Assembly: GCA_030765045.1 (NCBI GenBank)
Contig: CM060962.1
Location: forward strand, 212,295,531 to 212,359,530
Length of the DNA stretch: 64,000 bases
DNA from: Tenodera sinensis
Lineage: Eukaryota; Arthropoda; Insecta; Mantodea; Mantidae
Reading direction: 5' to 3'
Shown here: positions 1 to 14,499 of the stretch, piece by piece
How positions within the stretch are numbered: the stretch's first letter is position 1
Layout: every line of letters starts with the position of its first letter
The notes under the pieces: model-generated
Seen by the model: the letters and a program-made list of their open reading frames with translations, nothing else
Database searches by the model: none
What the model was told of the DNA's origin: nothing
Made by a program: the position numbers and the translations under genes

Positions 1-117
1 ACCCTGGGTTCAAACTTTAACACAGTCATAATGATGTACTCCTTTATACACGGTTGTGCTGAGATATGCCGACCACAGTTTCTTCTTGGAGCTATAACTT
101 CGCAATCCACTAAGAAG

Positions 118-365
118 TGTGATTTTTTTTGTAGTGTTTAACGCCCGGTTTTACTACTACGGCACCGCAGGCGGCGACACTCATAATATATGGAAATATA
201 TATGGAAATGAAGATGGAGCACCGGTGGAATGAGATGGCGGGGGAAACCGGAGAACCCGGAGGAAACCCGTCGCAGCGCCGCTTCGTCCACCACGAATCC
301 CACGTGCGGCTGCCTGATGAGTGACTGACGCTAAGTTTAAAAATATCGGTTGGCTGTTCCTCGCT
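118..365 (-). repeat. SINE-A copy, head degraded
   Basis: Read on the minus strand, this carries the SINE-A core 'gtggacgaagcggcg' followed by 'gggtttcctccgggttctcc', shared with copies at 14763, 17749 and 61810. The 3' end reads 'gggcgttaaacactac' plus an A-run, like the 3' end of the 61810 copy, so these two form a short subfamily of about 250 bp. The box B region is weak here. An 89-codon open frame over it is a by-product of the repeat. Confidence 0.75.
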
Positions 366-589
366 ATTCTGGCTCTCAAGCTTAATATTCTTCTGTTTAT
401 ATTTACTTTTATTAATTTCGAATCGTCACAGTATTATTATTTATTAATTACTGTTTATTGTTAAATGCTTTATTTCCTTCAATTTATTAATTACTCATTT
501 TAAGTTAATTATGACTAGCGGTATCAAATAAATTTCAGTATCAGAATGAAGAGATCTTTACTGCCTATTTTCATTAAATTCAAGATTTC

Positions 590-955
590 CACTCTATTTG
601 CTGTATAAATACCTTGAACATATTGCAATTCAAACAAAATCGTTTGAGCTGCTTTTTAGGAAATAAAGTATATCACAAATGTTTCCATAGAAAGGGTAGT
701 ATGCGGCGGGGGGATATATTCTCGAAAGTCGTTGTATCGCATCTTTGGAAGATGCTGAATTTAAATATTGCGTCTGCTATGTATCTATTTATCGAATATT
801 TCATTTTTTATTTATTTTGTTCAGAGACACACATGCTCACATACACATACTAAAAAAAATTTTTCTTTTTCCAAAAGGTCTCCTTTTTTGGCTTCAGAGG
901 GCTTCAAAGGATTTATATCCGGTGAAATCTTAACATAGAATTTTTGGCTGCAGTA
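590..955 (+). repeat. Rep-A copy, 3' part
   Basis: It matches the 3' half of the Rep-A copies at 21450 and 33745: 'caaacaaaatcgtttgagc', then a 'gggtagt' block, then 'tcgcatctttggaagatgctgaa', a CA-rich stretch (about 829-850) and a closing block containing 'ccggtgaaatct'. The 5' half is missing. The terminal hairpin is eroded to 'tctgtagtaaa'. Confidence 0.7.
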
Positions 956-984
956 TAATACTTCTTATCTCTGTAGTAAACCTA

Positions 985-1335
985 GCGAGATGGCTGCATG
1001 GTAGTGTGTGATCCTGCCATTCCGGAGGTCCCGGGTTCAATTTCTGTGTCGAACTGCTCTGATCTTGGGTTTCTCGTTGTTTTCCCTGGTAGGTAGGCGA
1101 ATGCCCGGGTGATTTCTCATCTTCTATGATTTCCTTTCCATCATTTACATTTAATTCCGTTCCCTTTCTATTTTTCTGTTCTACTTCTAGGTTTTGTGGG
1201 GTATGGCGGTGCCGGATGGCGGGGATGCTTGCTCAAGAAAAAAAGTTCCCCGTGCACACACTAGAGAATTGCTTGGCCAACCGAACGCACATCCCCTCTG
1301 TATGCAGCTCAAGCAGTGGGAAATTTCTATGCAAT
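985..1335 (+). repeat. SINE-B copy (tRNA-derived SINE)
   Basis: A tRNA-like head includes a box B-like 'gggttcaatttc' near 1033. A body follows with 'gttttccctggtaggtaggc', 'gaatgcccggg', 'ttctaggttttgtggggtat' and 'ttgcttggccaaccgaacg'. The same order occurs at 26290-26775 (minus) and 57130-57485 (minus). Two small open frames here are not conserved between copies. Confidence 0.8.
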
Positions 1336-1546
1336 GTGGTGTAATTTCCTCGATTCATTTAACAATTCCAACATAAACTTTTTTTTTTTTGTAAAAGTTT
1401 TCTTTGTTCTGTCGAATCCATTTCCCAATCGTTAAAATATATGACATTACATTAACCAATGCAAGGTCCCTGCTTAACGTTACATAATTTCCATCGCAAG
1501 AAACAGGGGTGATAACAATAGAGTATATTAAACATTTTATTCCACT

Positions 1547-1840
1547 CATCATCATCATCATCATCATCATCGTTCAACACTCAAGGTAGGCCAGGTAGAC
1601 CTGTTTCGACTCAGAAGGGATCTTCCCAGCGTCTCCGCGGTCTTCCAGCTTCTTTCCTATCAACTGGTTCGTAATGTAACGCCTGCTTGCTTAGTCTTTC
1701 TTCTGGCATTCGGGAGGTATGCTCTATTGGTCGGCAATCTCCTAGGAGAGAGTACTCCAAACTTAAACTCTGGTCCTCCTGGTAGGGGGTTTTGTGATTG
1801 GGCTGGTAACCCATCCAAGTGAAAATGTACTTACTCAAGC
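1547..1840 (-). pseudogene. LINE remnant (RTE-like C-terminus) ending in a GAT tail
   Basis: On the minus strand, 1838 to 1611 encodes a frame whose last third reads RMPEERLSKQALHYEP, then AGRPRRRWED. This is the 'R-P-x-R-x-x-K ... GRPRxRW' signature near the C-terminus of RTE-like non-LTR retrotransposon polyproteins (family knowledge). The frame stops, and about 40 bases later the strand runs into (GAT)n at 1547-1573, consistent with a short-tandem-repeat tail of that LINE type. The first two thirds of the frame are not recognisable. No endonuclease or catalytic reverse-transcriptase motif is present, so this is a dead 3' fragment. Confidence 0.6.
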
Positions 1841-2289
1841 AGCTCAGAAGAGAAATAGTCGGATTTTATTCCACTGTGTGTTATTAGAGGGCGGAAGATT
1901 GTGCAATAAGCCGCATGGGTTCTACTGTTGCTACTCTCAAGGGTACACAGCTGCAGGCGTTTACTGATGCCTGCACATACGACGGCTGCGCGGTACTGGT
2001 TACATCATTCACTCTCCGTGTCCAACTAACCTATATCGCATGTAACTGCACACGGCTCCGCGCTCTAGTGGTAATTTTCAACTTGTAGTATCAGTGGTTC
2101 ATCTTTAAAGCTCTACTTTTACTTCCAGCTATCAAAACGTTGTTTTAACATCTCTATATTAGAGCCGTTTATTTCAAATACAGAATTCCATGTCGATTTT
2201 AAATATTTTGTGTAAATTATGAAATTTTTAAATTCAAATTAGTAAAAGAAAAGATGTTTAATAGTAAATATATCATAAGATCAGAGCTT
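1841..2289. other. Unassigned intergenic sequence
   Basis: No repeat family from elsewhere in the window is recognised here. A slightly GC-richer patch lies at about 1950-2070. No supported open frame. Confidence 0.5.
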
Positions 2290-2600
2290 GCAATAAAGCG
2301 TTTCATTCTGAAGCAGAATCCGATTGAAGCTGTCAGAATGTTAAAGATACTGATCACAAATTAAGCAAATTTCAAGCAATATATGTGGCCATTAAAAAAG
2401 AAAAATCTTTAACAACGCAATTAAAGAAGAACAACATGAAATGTTATAAGGGAATGGCTGTATCCACGTTGCTTTATGTCAATGAAACCTGGGTAGTAAG
2501 TCAAAAGAAAATCAATAACATTCAAGCAGCAGATAGAGAAAGAAGAGTTCGAAGTCAACCCAGGAAGTGCTGGAGATAGCTATGAAACAAAAAGTGGCTT
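2290..2600 (+). pseudogene. LINE remnant (RTE-like, post-RT segment)
   Basis: The frame 2385-2579 contains KGMAVSTLLYVNETWVVSQ and later INNIQAADRERRVRS. The pattern 'MAVPxLLYGSExW ... IxxAExRxLR' follows the reverse-transcriptase thumb in RTE-like LINEs (family knowledge), and the match is close with a few substitutions. The same segment occurs independently at 32057-32332 and 37493-37670, both on the minus strand. Upstream sequence is too decayed to read. Confidence 0.6.
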
Positions 2601-4324
2601 ATGACTTAATCCGAGTTGTGAGAGGTAAGAAGAGCTTAATTTAATGAAGCACTTTATTTTGACATTTTGGACCCAAAATGAAACAATAAAGATCTATTTA
2701 TATATAAATATGTGGTTTGGAACTGTATTGCCTCTATGAATAAGTCACATTTTTAAAGAACTAGGATTAGAACGAGCCTATAATAATAACAAAACTGAGC
2801 AGAAAGCTGCTATAATTTAACAGTGAGGAAATTTAAGCATTTTGAACTTGTCTTCTATTTTATTTCAGGGATGGACACAACAATAACATATCAATATATC
2901 ATAACAAAGAAAATGAATACTTATTACACTACGAAGTTACTAAACGCATACTTAAATTAAATTATTGCACTTTGGGAATATTCATTTTCAAAATGTTTCT
3001 GCTTTTGTGCTTGGTTGTTCTATTATAAAATATGCTAAAAGTGAACAAGTTATTATATAAAGCGACATATAGTCTTAATAATATATAGTAATTACCCCTT
3101 CATTATACATTTATAGCAATGTACCTAAATTAATAATTATTTACGTAAGTTGTGACCGAAGTGACAGTTCCTTACGAGTGGAAATGCTTTCATCAGTAGA
3201 GTATAATCTCCCACATATTGTATACATGATTTTTATTTACAAACAGTACAAACAATCAAACAAACAGTTTTGCGAAATCAAGATGAAAATGTAATGTGAA
3301 ACCAAAGTTTATGTACAGTATTGAACATAACCAATTAAATAAGATGCATAGCGTACCTTAAAAAAAAGAAATTCCTGTTTGAGATACTGGACTTGAAAAC
3401 TATTACTTCTTCCGCCGGAACTGCGTTTTTGTTATGGTTAAAATAATATATAGTTATTTATTATACAAGAGTTAAAAGCGAGATTCTATTCTGTGAGTAG
3501 GCATGATTGCAAAACAAGTATAGCTTGTTCAGAAACCCTGTGAGCAGGCTGAATTGCTTTCAACATGCGTCTCGTACACTATCATTTAACAGTAGTCAAT
3601 ATGTATAGGCAAAATTTATATTATGAATTAGACACTTATTACATATTATGAATCGGTGACACTTGGCGTGACTGTGATGATCACTTGTTTATTTTTAGTA
3701 TCAGCGCCGCTAATATGAGTTAGAAAAAAAAAACACCAAGACTATAAGAATAATAAAACACTGGAAAAAGAATAACAAAGTTTTATTAACAGCAACCAAC
3801 TTTAATCGATGTGAAGGAAATTATTAATATGTAGCTTTAGTCCTTTAGGTAAACAGAAATGTTGATTGTATAATTAATACGGTTTTGTAATTCTGTTACC
3901 TTGGATGGATAAAGTAGGAATTGAATTGTTTATTCTAAAATCTGCTAACACATTTTCACTATAATAGATTTGTGCGTTCCTTATCTTTTGCCATTGAAGA
4001 AATCTTTTATATGGATTTCGTACTGTTGTACTGTTTCCTTGACTTTATGGCTGGCTTCCCAATGATACCTTCTGCGCAGTTTGTAAAATTTGGGTTGTTC
4101 CTTCAGATCCCATAATTAATGTATTCAAATTGTCCGCGACTACAGCAATACAAGCATCTTGAATAATAATCTTCACACCTGCCAGGAAATCGAAGTTGGT
4201 AATGCTGGAGTGGTGTAATTTTATACCACTTAATAACATAATTTATTTTATTTAATAACTCATCGAAAATCACATACTCCGTTTGAAATTGAAATTGGGA
4301 TTAATGACATGTTAGAGAAAATAG
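2601..4324. other. Unassigned AT-rich intergenic sequence
   Basis: Scanned on both strands with no recognisable element, hairpin or conserved frame. It contains short A-runs (3361-3367, 3725-3733). The 64-codon frame at 4045-4239 (minus) has no recognisable motif. Confidence 0.5.
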
Positions 4325-4930
4325 GCAACTTTTAATTTCTGAGTCTTCAAGTAAATAAATATTTCGATTGGAAAGCTCACATTAAGTATATCTTACCAAA
4401 CTCAGCTGTTATGCTATCCGAGTACTGGCAAAAGTGAGTTCTATAGACACAGTTAAATTTGTATGCTAGCCATACTTTAACGCTACCATGGAATATGGAA
4501 TTTTATTTTGGGGAAATTCAGCAGAGAGAAAACAAATATTCCTCATACAAAAGAAAGTTATAAGAATTATTTCCAATACCCATAGCAGACACTCACCAAA
4601 GATATTTTTAGAAGATTCAAGATATTGATCTTACCCTGCATGTCTATGTTCTAAAATTCTTTATGTGCAAAAAGAGCCACATTTATAAAAAACAAGAAAT
4701 TCACGAGAAAAAAACACTAGGCAAAAGGACAACATTCATCATTCTAGAAAGGTGTATACTGTGAAACTGTAAACATACTTAATGTTCTTACTAATGATTT
4801 GAATGAAAAATTTGACACTTTCAATGCTTTTAAAATTGCTGCTAAAGAGTACCTATGTTCAAAATCATTTTATTCTGTACAAGATTATCTGAATGATAAA
4901 TTCTCCTGCTAATGCTTACGTAACTTTTGT
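4325..4930 (+). pseudogene. LINE remnant (Jockey/CR1-like ORF2 C-terminus)
   Basis: Reading across several frameshifts gives, in order, 'FDWKAHIKYILP' (about 4357), 'MEYGILFWGNSAERKQIF' then 'IQKKVIRIISNTHSRHS' (4492-4590), and 'FNAFKIAAKEYLCSKSFYSV' (about 4825-4885). This is the usual order of the region after the reverse transcriptase in insect Jockey/CR1-type LINEs ('YGIIFWGNS ... LQKKxIRI ... KxFLxSHSFYSL'). The frame is broken by stops and shifts, and the upstream catalytic domain is absent. The sequence to about 5320 may include its 3' UTR. Confidence 0.7.
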
Positions 4931-6519
4931 GAGTAGTTTCTAGCTGTTTAGTGACAAATATCTGTTAATTACATTTGATACCTGCTCAGTAGCTGCTTAA
5001 ATCCTTGTGTATTGAACAGCTGACAGCTGACAAAAGATGCCATTCATTTCTAATTATATAACTAAATAATGGGACGTGGCAGGAAAAGCCTAGAGAACAA
5101 AGTTCAATTTCTATTTCTAAATATACATAATGTTAGTCTTCTAACTGCAGGGAAGATTTGATTGTGTTTCTCAACTATCCCTGCCTTGTTCTTTAGCCTG
5201 TGTGTGAAGTGTTCTATGCTATATCGTACATTTCCATTGACATGCTCAATGTTCACGGGCTTCTATATTTACTTGTGAACTCGCTGAACGCAATCCAATC
5301 TAATATAATCTATCACTTACCGTTAAAACCGCTTCTTCAAACCTGACTGTCTAAAAACTATTTTTTGCGTGATTTAAAGAGAATTGCTCCAAGATTTAAC
5401 ACGAGTTGAAGATTTGTAAGACTTTAAAATCTCTGGTTTTAGGATTTCCTCACTTTTTGTGAGTGTTCTATGTTATTTATAAAATTGGGATTTTAGTCCA
5501 ACCTTGGCCCCTAGCCCTGAGTTCAAGCAAAAAATAAACACGTCAAACTAATCAGCTAAATGGGCCACAAGGAGTTAAGCATGTGTCTCTCTCTCCACAG
5601 ACCACAGTCGTTTACTCTAAAATGTATACAGTGCCAATTCTTGTTTTGAGATTTACACTTAATTCTTTAGAATTTACTTGCCAAACAAAAGAGTTAGAGC
5701 ACAACATTTATCGATAGCTTTCAACATTCTGACATCAAATCCTAATCGGTTATTACAAATTAATTTATGATCCTTTAATAAATGTATTAATGCTCAAGCA
5801 GCTTTCTTTTGACCACTAGATTACTTACTTACCCTTCTGAGGTAAAATATCTGACGTTTCAACCAAAACTGAAAACAAATGCACAAAGCCGTCCATCGAA
5901 TAAAGATAAACCCACTCCTCCCCCCCCCCCCAAAACAGGCAAAAATACGATATCGCTTATATCAGAATTCTGACAACGGAAAGGAAATTCGCATCTTTGA
6001 TGTGCAGAAAGAACAATAATGTATTTTTGGAATTTAAATATACTCCATTTGATTAGGTTTGTCATAATTTCTTTTGAAAGTTGCATAGATATTTCAACTT
6101 TTTCATGTATTATTTTAAACAATCTGAAATTTTGGTCGAAATAGAGTTTTATCGAATCAATTTCAAAAAATCAAGAATGTTTATACTTAAACTCCTCTAT
6201 GGCATCTCAGTTTTACAGCTTCCAAAATTCATTTTTGTCATGAGTTTAAATCACAAATCTGTGACATTGTTAAATATTATATAAATAATTGCTGTATTGT
6301 GTTCATATACAATTATTTCATAAACATCAAACAGGTGGTAGTTTTCAAAACCGTATAAAAGAAATATACTGATTAACCCTAATAACACCAGAACACGTGA
6401 ATGTATAATAGTTTTTGTTGTTTCTCCAGACTAAAAACGAGAGCCTTTTCTCCAGTTGTTTGCTAGAATTTCTTAAAGTGGAAGCGAATGTTTTGTAATC
6501 ACTGCATGTCTAGATTATG
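4931..6519. other. Unassigned AT-rich intergenic sequence
   Basis: The first 400 bp may be the 3' UTR of the preceding LINE. A C10 run lies at 5920-5930. No supported gene or known repeat otherwise. Confidence 0.45.
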
Positions 6520-6815
6520 AAATGTAAAACTAAACCGAAAGGTATGTTTTGGAAGTGACTGTTTCTGGGTAATACTTTGATTTTAAATAACAGTAGAATC
6601 CATAGTGCCCAAAATCTTCTGTGAAGACATCTTTTCCTTTTCTTGAAGTTAGAAAGCGGTCTATTGTATGTTCACAAACATAAAATGTGTTTTTCCAAAA
6701 TTGCTTCATTTTAGTTTCAGAGGGCCTCAATACTTCCGATGAAATCTCGGTATGAATTTTTAGTGGAGTACACACTTCCTTTATCTACTACTAGGAAATA
6801 GTAGATAAAGTAAAA
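6520..6815 (+). repeat. Rep-A copy, 3' part with terminal hairpin
   Basis: The segment 'tttcagagggcctcaatact' followed by 'ccgatgaaatctcggtatg' matches the Rep-A 3' block. It ends in a perfect 12-bp hairpin, 'ctttatctacta' / 'tagtagataaag' (6778-6809). The internal CA tract is almost lost in this copy. Confidence 0.7.
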
Positions 6816-8014
6816 ATTTTATGCACCAAATCTTTCTCAGAATATCTTTCCTCCTGCCGTTGAAAAAGGAACTATGTACACCGAGTACTAAGTGACAAAA
6901 AGTTGAATCAGTGCCTGCTATGTTGCAGGCAGCAGATTCCTCTCTGATAACACGCTGCAGGAAAGTGCAGTAGATCCTGTCTTCGAACCCACTTGACGTA
7001 AAACAAACATTTTGTATTCCTCCGCGTTAGCCTCGTGTCGTGTGAGGAACATTCTGTGCACCATTGTCGCATGAACATAGAAGAGATATGAACGACACCG
7101 CACAGAATAAAACGAAAGCTACAACCTTCTTTGGTTTTACAATTAATATTATTTATTATTTCATATTTATCAAAAGTTTCGAGCTATGTTTGGTTAATAT
7201 CCTACTTCTTGAAAAGCAATAGATAGTAGCGCGTATGTAACGTACAATGCCCGGCTAACGCGGCCTAGTTAACGACGTCATGTGTTTGCATCAAGTAGAG
7301 TTCTAAGAGGTGAGTGAGGACCATCAATCAAAAGTTGTCTATAACTTAAGAAATGTAACCTACACATGCGTGAATATCACTCAGCAAATGTCTTCATTTA
7401 CTTTTCAAAATTGTACATCAACTGTAATTTTGAATAGAGTAGACCTACCTTTAATGAATAGCCTACTAACGAAAATTCGTTTATTTATATTCATCATATC
7501 TCTAATTCCTCATTTCCCTAGATTAAGCGCTGAAATTATTATTGTTTTTGTTGTTGTTCTTACAGACCGCTGGATTAGTTGTAGGGCTAACTGTGAAGAT
7601 AAATCTTAATTAAAATGTATGAATGTTATTGTAAGTTATTTACTTTTAAATCACCATCAATATTAAGTAGTATTAAATAAATTAACTATAGATTATTTCG
7701 AGGAATACTCTAAAACAAAACACTCGAGGTTTTCATATTTGGGATAATTTTTCTCACGTTTCGCGCTCGCAAAATTATGGTTATGTGAAACGCTCCCGTG
7801 GTATTACTACAGATAAAAGTTACATCATTGTAACAAAGGACCTTCATTGGGTGCCTGAAAAGGTGACGTCCAATATGTATCAAATTGCTTTTAAACTCTT
7901 GGACATTCAGATAAACGTTTAAAACTAAGTTTTCAAAACTTGTGTTATTGACGTATTCATATAGAAATCAAAGAAAACACCCTCTAAAGGAGTTTGTGAG
8001 CACACAAATATCGT
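6816..8014. other. Unassigned intergenic sequence
   Basis: No repeat family is recognised. The 99-codon frame at 7310-7609 is AT-rich with no identifiable domain, and I do not support it as a gene. Confidence 0.45.
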
Positions 8015-8290
8015 TCAACCTTGCTTTGTTAGCGTGTAGGACGGAAGAAGACGTTGTTGTCTGCTTTGGCCACGGCGCTGTACACACAAAGATGGCCGGT
8101 TATGATAAAGCGATCCCTTAATGACGGGTTGCCATAGTGACGCTTGTGGGCTGGCTGATCGAGCGACTGGCCCGGACTGGCCGGCGGTCAGGTGGGGGAG
8201 ATGCAAGAGCGCAGCGCAGCGGCCATGGCGTCGCTCGGCGTCGTCCCCCACCTCCTTGGACGTCTTTTTCTTCTCTTCCCTAAAGGAACC
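8015..8290. promoter_or_regulatory. GC/CpG-rich island, possible promoter or first exon
   Basis: About 275 bp is clearly richer in G+C and CpG than its AT-rich surroundings and does not match any repeat family in this window. At 8225 it holds an ATG in a favourable context (gccATGg) that opens a 33-codon frame ending near 8326 (MASLGVVPHLLGRLFLLFPK and onward). A 78-codon frame runs on the minus strand (8015-8251). Either could be chance. The island could be a promoter or first exon of an unseen gene, or a GC-rich transposon fragment. Confidence 0.3.
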
Positions 8291-8434
8291 AATCTACTGT
8301 CATGGCGACCTTATCATTTTTATTAATCATTCAACATTTCAACTTGCGTTAAAAAAGGCAGTGATTGTTAGGTAGCTTTTTGTTTCTGCCACCTGTTAAT
8401 TATGGGCAAAAGAAAGAATTGTAATCTATTAAAC

Positions 8435-8620
8435 AACACGACGTCAAGATTTCACTGGAAATGCATGTTTTAAGGCCTTCTGAATCCAAAATAGCATTGC
8501 TAGAGAAAGTTCCACGTGCGTGTACTTAAAGATTTGCATATATGTATGTTTGTGTATCTGTGTGTATTGTCCCCCAAACTACCCTTTATATTGAATATAT
8601 TTCAAAAAATTTCATTTCTT
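8435..8620 (-). repeat. Rep-A copy, 3'-end fragment
   Basis: The stretch 'agatttcactggaaatgcat' followed by 'gttttaaggccttctgaa' is the minus-strand Rep-A 3' block, as at 55410-55450 and 22785-22825. A GT-rich stretch (about 8540-8567) follows in the expected place. Homology fades beyond 8620. Confidence 0.55.
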
Positions 8621-9189
8621 AAAAGTATTCTGTTAAACAGTTATATATTAGATATATTCTCATGGCAAATAGATTGCATATCTTAAATTTTCTGGGAATA
8701 GGGAATAAGATCTTCATTTGCGTAATTTTGTATAAATTTGTATAACTGGCAAGCTTTAAGAGATAGATCCAAATTTACTCCACAAAAAAGTATATATTTT
8801 TAAAACATAATGTTTATTTTGGATACCATTTACATTGTTTTATTTTGTCTGGCATCAGCTATTTCCGAGATGCCTACACGTCATTATTATTTTGAAAAAT
8901 GTCAATACTTTGTCATCATTCTAAAGTGCTGCCACCATTCATGTTCGTCTGGCAATGTCATGGAAAGAGTACGGAATTTTGAGGCCAGTGTATAACAAGT
9001 GGCATTTAAACATATGTCTATCGATCCCGTTTCTTCTATTCCCTTTGTACCCACAACGAAACGAGTAATGAAACAAGCTTTATCTGGATTAATATGAACT
9101 AGACAGAACAGTAAGGTTGCCAAGGAATGGTATATAAAATCTATATAAAAATAAATAGTAGTAAGTAGAAAAAGTAACATAAATGGGAC

Positions 9190-9370
9190 ACACCTGAGTT
9201 TTTGAAAAATAGTCAATGTGTGTGTATGTATCTTCTAATGATTTTGAATGGCAAGTCTCGAAAACAAAACTTCTGGATAAATATCAAATTTGATATTCAT
9301 GTTCAGTATCTTCAGAGATGCGGCACGAAAGTTAAAAAAAGAAAAGACAGAAACGAACAAGAATTTCCTC
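9190..9370 (-). repeat. Rep-A fragment
   Basis: A short GT tract is followed by a block containing 'gttcagtatcttcagagatg' and 'cggcacgaaag'. It aligns with the minus-strand Rep-A copies at 53195-53255 and 17615-17660. Both ends are lost. Confidence 0.5.
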
Positions 9371-10499
9371 ACTCTAAACTTACATGTAGAACTTTTCGAG
9401 ATGTTTAATTTTATCAAAAATAACTCTTAACGATGTTGATTGTCATTCCACATGTTTAAGATAATTGGATGACAAATAAAATGTATGCTTAAAATTTTAA
9501 ACATTTCAACAGTTATGTGCACATTTAAAGGGGAAGTCTTGGGCACAAAACAATATTGGTAATTTGCCATTAAATAGTTGAGTACATTCATATATCACTA
9601 GCAATACAAACAATTTCAGTTTAAATTTCTGTAAAAATATTACAACTAAAAATATTTTTGCTAAATTTTGCTAAGCAACTTTTTGTCATAATTCCTTAAC
9701 AAAGTTATTACAGATAACTTTTAACTTGTAATACATTTCGAACTAAATTAAAAACGCTTTGCGTTTCTATGACAAAGGAATATTTTGAGTTGTTAAACTA
9801 ATAGACGTATATATTTATCCTATATTTATTCTTTTTATTCTTTTTCTATTTATTCACCTTTACGGAGGTGAAATAATATAATTGTATGTGAATGAGAACG
9901 GAGAAGAAAATAAAAAGGGAGAAGAATAAAATGACGTATTTGCAGTGTTATCATTAACATTATCATTATCATTGTCATCATTACTATGATCATTATCACC
10001 ACCAATCCTATCACCAGCATCATTTTCATAATTATTGCTATTATAATCATACAAGCGAAAGGCAGCGGGCGTTAGAATAGGGTGTCCTTGAGCTATTTCT
10101 CTTGGTGCTGAGGGCAACAAACAGCTGTTCGAAGGTATCTGGGACTACCTGATGCGTGAAGTAGCAATCGCTACCGCGTTTCTGAATGAACCGTGTGTGG
10201 TTATAAATAGTCTATCAATGAAGTATTCATTAGGCTTCCAAGAAACACTTAATTGTTTTCCAGAGTGACGTTTTAATTGGCTTTGGTAAGAGCCGCAATA
10301 ACTAGTTAGAGGCACCGTTCCTTAATTAAGAAACCGCACTTCAAGTCAGCGCCAGTAATCTGGGGTTAATGCGCTGACGGAAATATCTGGTCCCTTGTCA
10401 AGTTTAACGATTCCCACATCAATGTTTCTAGCCAAGCGACAGATTCTCTAAATCTGGGGTTTATTTTTCTGACCTTTTCATTCTAATCACGAAAATTAT
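9371..10499. other. Unassigned sequence with a cryptic ATC/ATT stretch
   Basis: An impure trinucleotide stretch (tat/cat repeats) lies at about 9945-10050. The rest, including 10080-10400, is moderately GC-balanced unique-looking sequence with no supported frame. Confidence 0.5.
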
Positions 10500-10580
10500 A
10501 TGCAGTAGAACCCTGATTAACTGTTATAGAGGGGATGGAATTGACAATTAACCAAAAATAAGGAATAGTCGATCTTACTT
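10500..10580 (+). mobile_element. Possible pogo/Tigger-like terminal fragment
   Basis: The sequence 'cagtagaaccctgattaact' followed by 'gttatagaggggatgg' resembles the terminal inverted repeat of pogo-like DNA transposons in arthropods, which often begin CAGTAGAACC and contain 'gattaac/gattatc' motifs (family knowledge). Only one end is visible and no transposase is seen. Confidence 0.3.
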
Positions 10581-10769
10581 AATGTAAACAATAGGTTTAA
10601 TAAACAATTGCAGAAAGACTCACAGAACACCTAGTTCTATGCTACATTTCTCGCATATTTAGAAAAACGGAATGAAGGTGATTGTTACCCACGGGGCAGG
10701 GCGGTATGTTAAGAGATATCGCTTTGACTCTATACTTCAATAACAAGGAGGACCTAGCAGCTGGATCTA

Positions 10770-11060
10770 TAGAAGATGTTTTGTGTCTGTGTCTCTGAAC
10801 GGGCGCCCTCCGGGAGGGAGGAGTGAGGTGAAAGGATGCGAAGGGTGGTTGGAACTGGGGAGAGACGACAGCAAAGGGCAGGTTCCCTAATAGCCACAGA
10901 TTGCAACTTTCCCGTGGCGGCTAGTACAACTGGTTCCCCTCCCCTCTGAGGACTTACACCGGATCCTCCTCTGATCCGGAGTACGAGGATCTACAGAGAG
11001 CAAGTTTCCTGTCGTGTAGCGCCGATAGTCACGCCGACACTTAAAACCCTGAAACAACCA
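10770..11060 (+). repeat. GC-rich repeat fragment related to 19240-19400
   Basis: A GC-rich block contains 'ggatctacagagagcaagtt'. A related string, 'gaaaatccacagagagcaaa', occurs on the minus strand at about 19360. Both are followed by a 'cgcc ... cttaaaacc' type context. This suggests two diverged fragments of one unidentified element. Confidence 0.35.
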
Positions 11061-11149
11061 ACACAACAAGAAGCATTGGTAGAACATACAACATATACAT
11101 TTTGTTTGTCATGCAGCTATGTTAAACATATATATTTTTTTAATTGTTC

Positions 11150-11415
11150 CACTTATATCCCGCCTTTAACTACAAAGGTCATATCGGCGGCCTCTCGTGT
11201 GGAGCATATTGCCTATCGGCAATGGTGGTACTCGTTTAGCAGTGTGCTATGGACCATTAGTGTTTTTAAGCATTGAATCCAAACACACATTCACACTCTC
11301 ATTCATACTTGCATACTCTGGGGAGGATAAGAAATAATCTACTGGAGAAAAATTCTTATCCCCTGCCGCGAATCGATCCCGAGATCCCTTGCACAGCAGG
11401 AGGTGTTCTACCTTG
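11150..11415 (-). repeat. Possible tRNA-headed SINE
   Basis: On the minus strand, 'ggatctcgggatcgattcgc' gives a box B-like element near 11370. The block around 'acacacattcacactctcat' resembles 23300-23325, so these may be two copies of one family. Confidence 0.4.
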
Positions 11416-11424
11416 TACTTAAAC

Positions 11425-11690
11425 CAAAATCGTTAGAAGTATTCTGAGAAAATAAAACATAAATGGTAGCTTTGGAGTCGTGAGATTTTCTTTTCTTTGG
11501 AAATCTTTGTGTCGCGTGCTTGGCAGGTACATATACAAACCTACACACAAAACCCAGAGGTTTTTTTCTAAAAATACTTTTATTTATCTAGAGAGCCTCA
11601 AAACTTGCATTTTCGGCAAAATCTCGCATCGAATGCAATACTTGTACTACTTATATAGCTATCTGAATAGTAGAGATTGCGCCAAATAAT
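11425..11690 (+). repeat. Rep-A copy, 3' part
   Basis: In order it has 'accaaaatcgttagaagtat', 'tttgtgtcgcgtgcttgg', a short CA-rich stretch (11530-11550), 'gagagcctcaaaacttgcat' and 'cggcaaaatctcgcatcga'. This is the Rep-A 3' half. The terminal hairpin is degenerate. Confidence 0.65.
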
Positions 11691-11789
11691 CAATGAAAGT
11701 AATTATTACTTAAACTATCCCAAAAGTTCGTCGTTCTGACCTTCCCCATGTGCTCTATGACATTTGGGGGTAATCTCATTCCACCAAGC

Positions 11790-12065
11790 GATGAAAAACC
11801 ATTTCTGAGTTGGAGGCGCCCAGACGTCAATGTCTATTATCTCCGACAGCAAGGTTATAACGAGAGTGCCGGTGGAATAAGAGGACCTACAGCTTTTACC
11901 GTGGACTTCGAACCACGTTGGGCCTGGGATACTTCACATCGGCCAGTCAAAAGTGAAGGTCTTGACAGGGCCAACCTAAACTCGCCAGCCCAGAGCCCGG
12001 AATCAAACCACAGACCCTCAGCACGATAGCCACAAACGAAACCAAATACCATGTTATAAGCCATC
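11790..12065 (-). repeat. tRNA-headed SINE (singleton in window)
   Basis: On the minus strand the head reads 'gtggctatcgtgctgagggt' then 'ctgtggtttgattccgggct', a plausible box A/box B arrangement. A GC-richer body of about 200 bp follows, unlike the flanking AT-rich DNA. No second copy is seen here. Confidence 0.45.
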
Positions 12066-14499
<2,434 letters not shown>

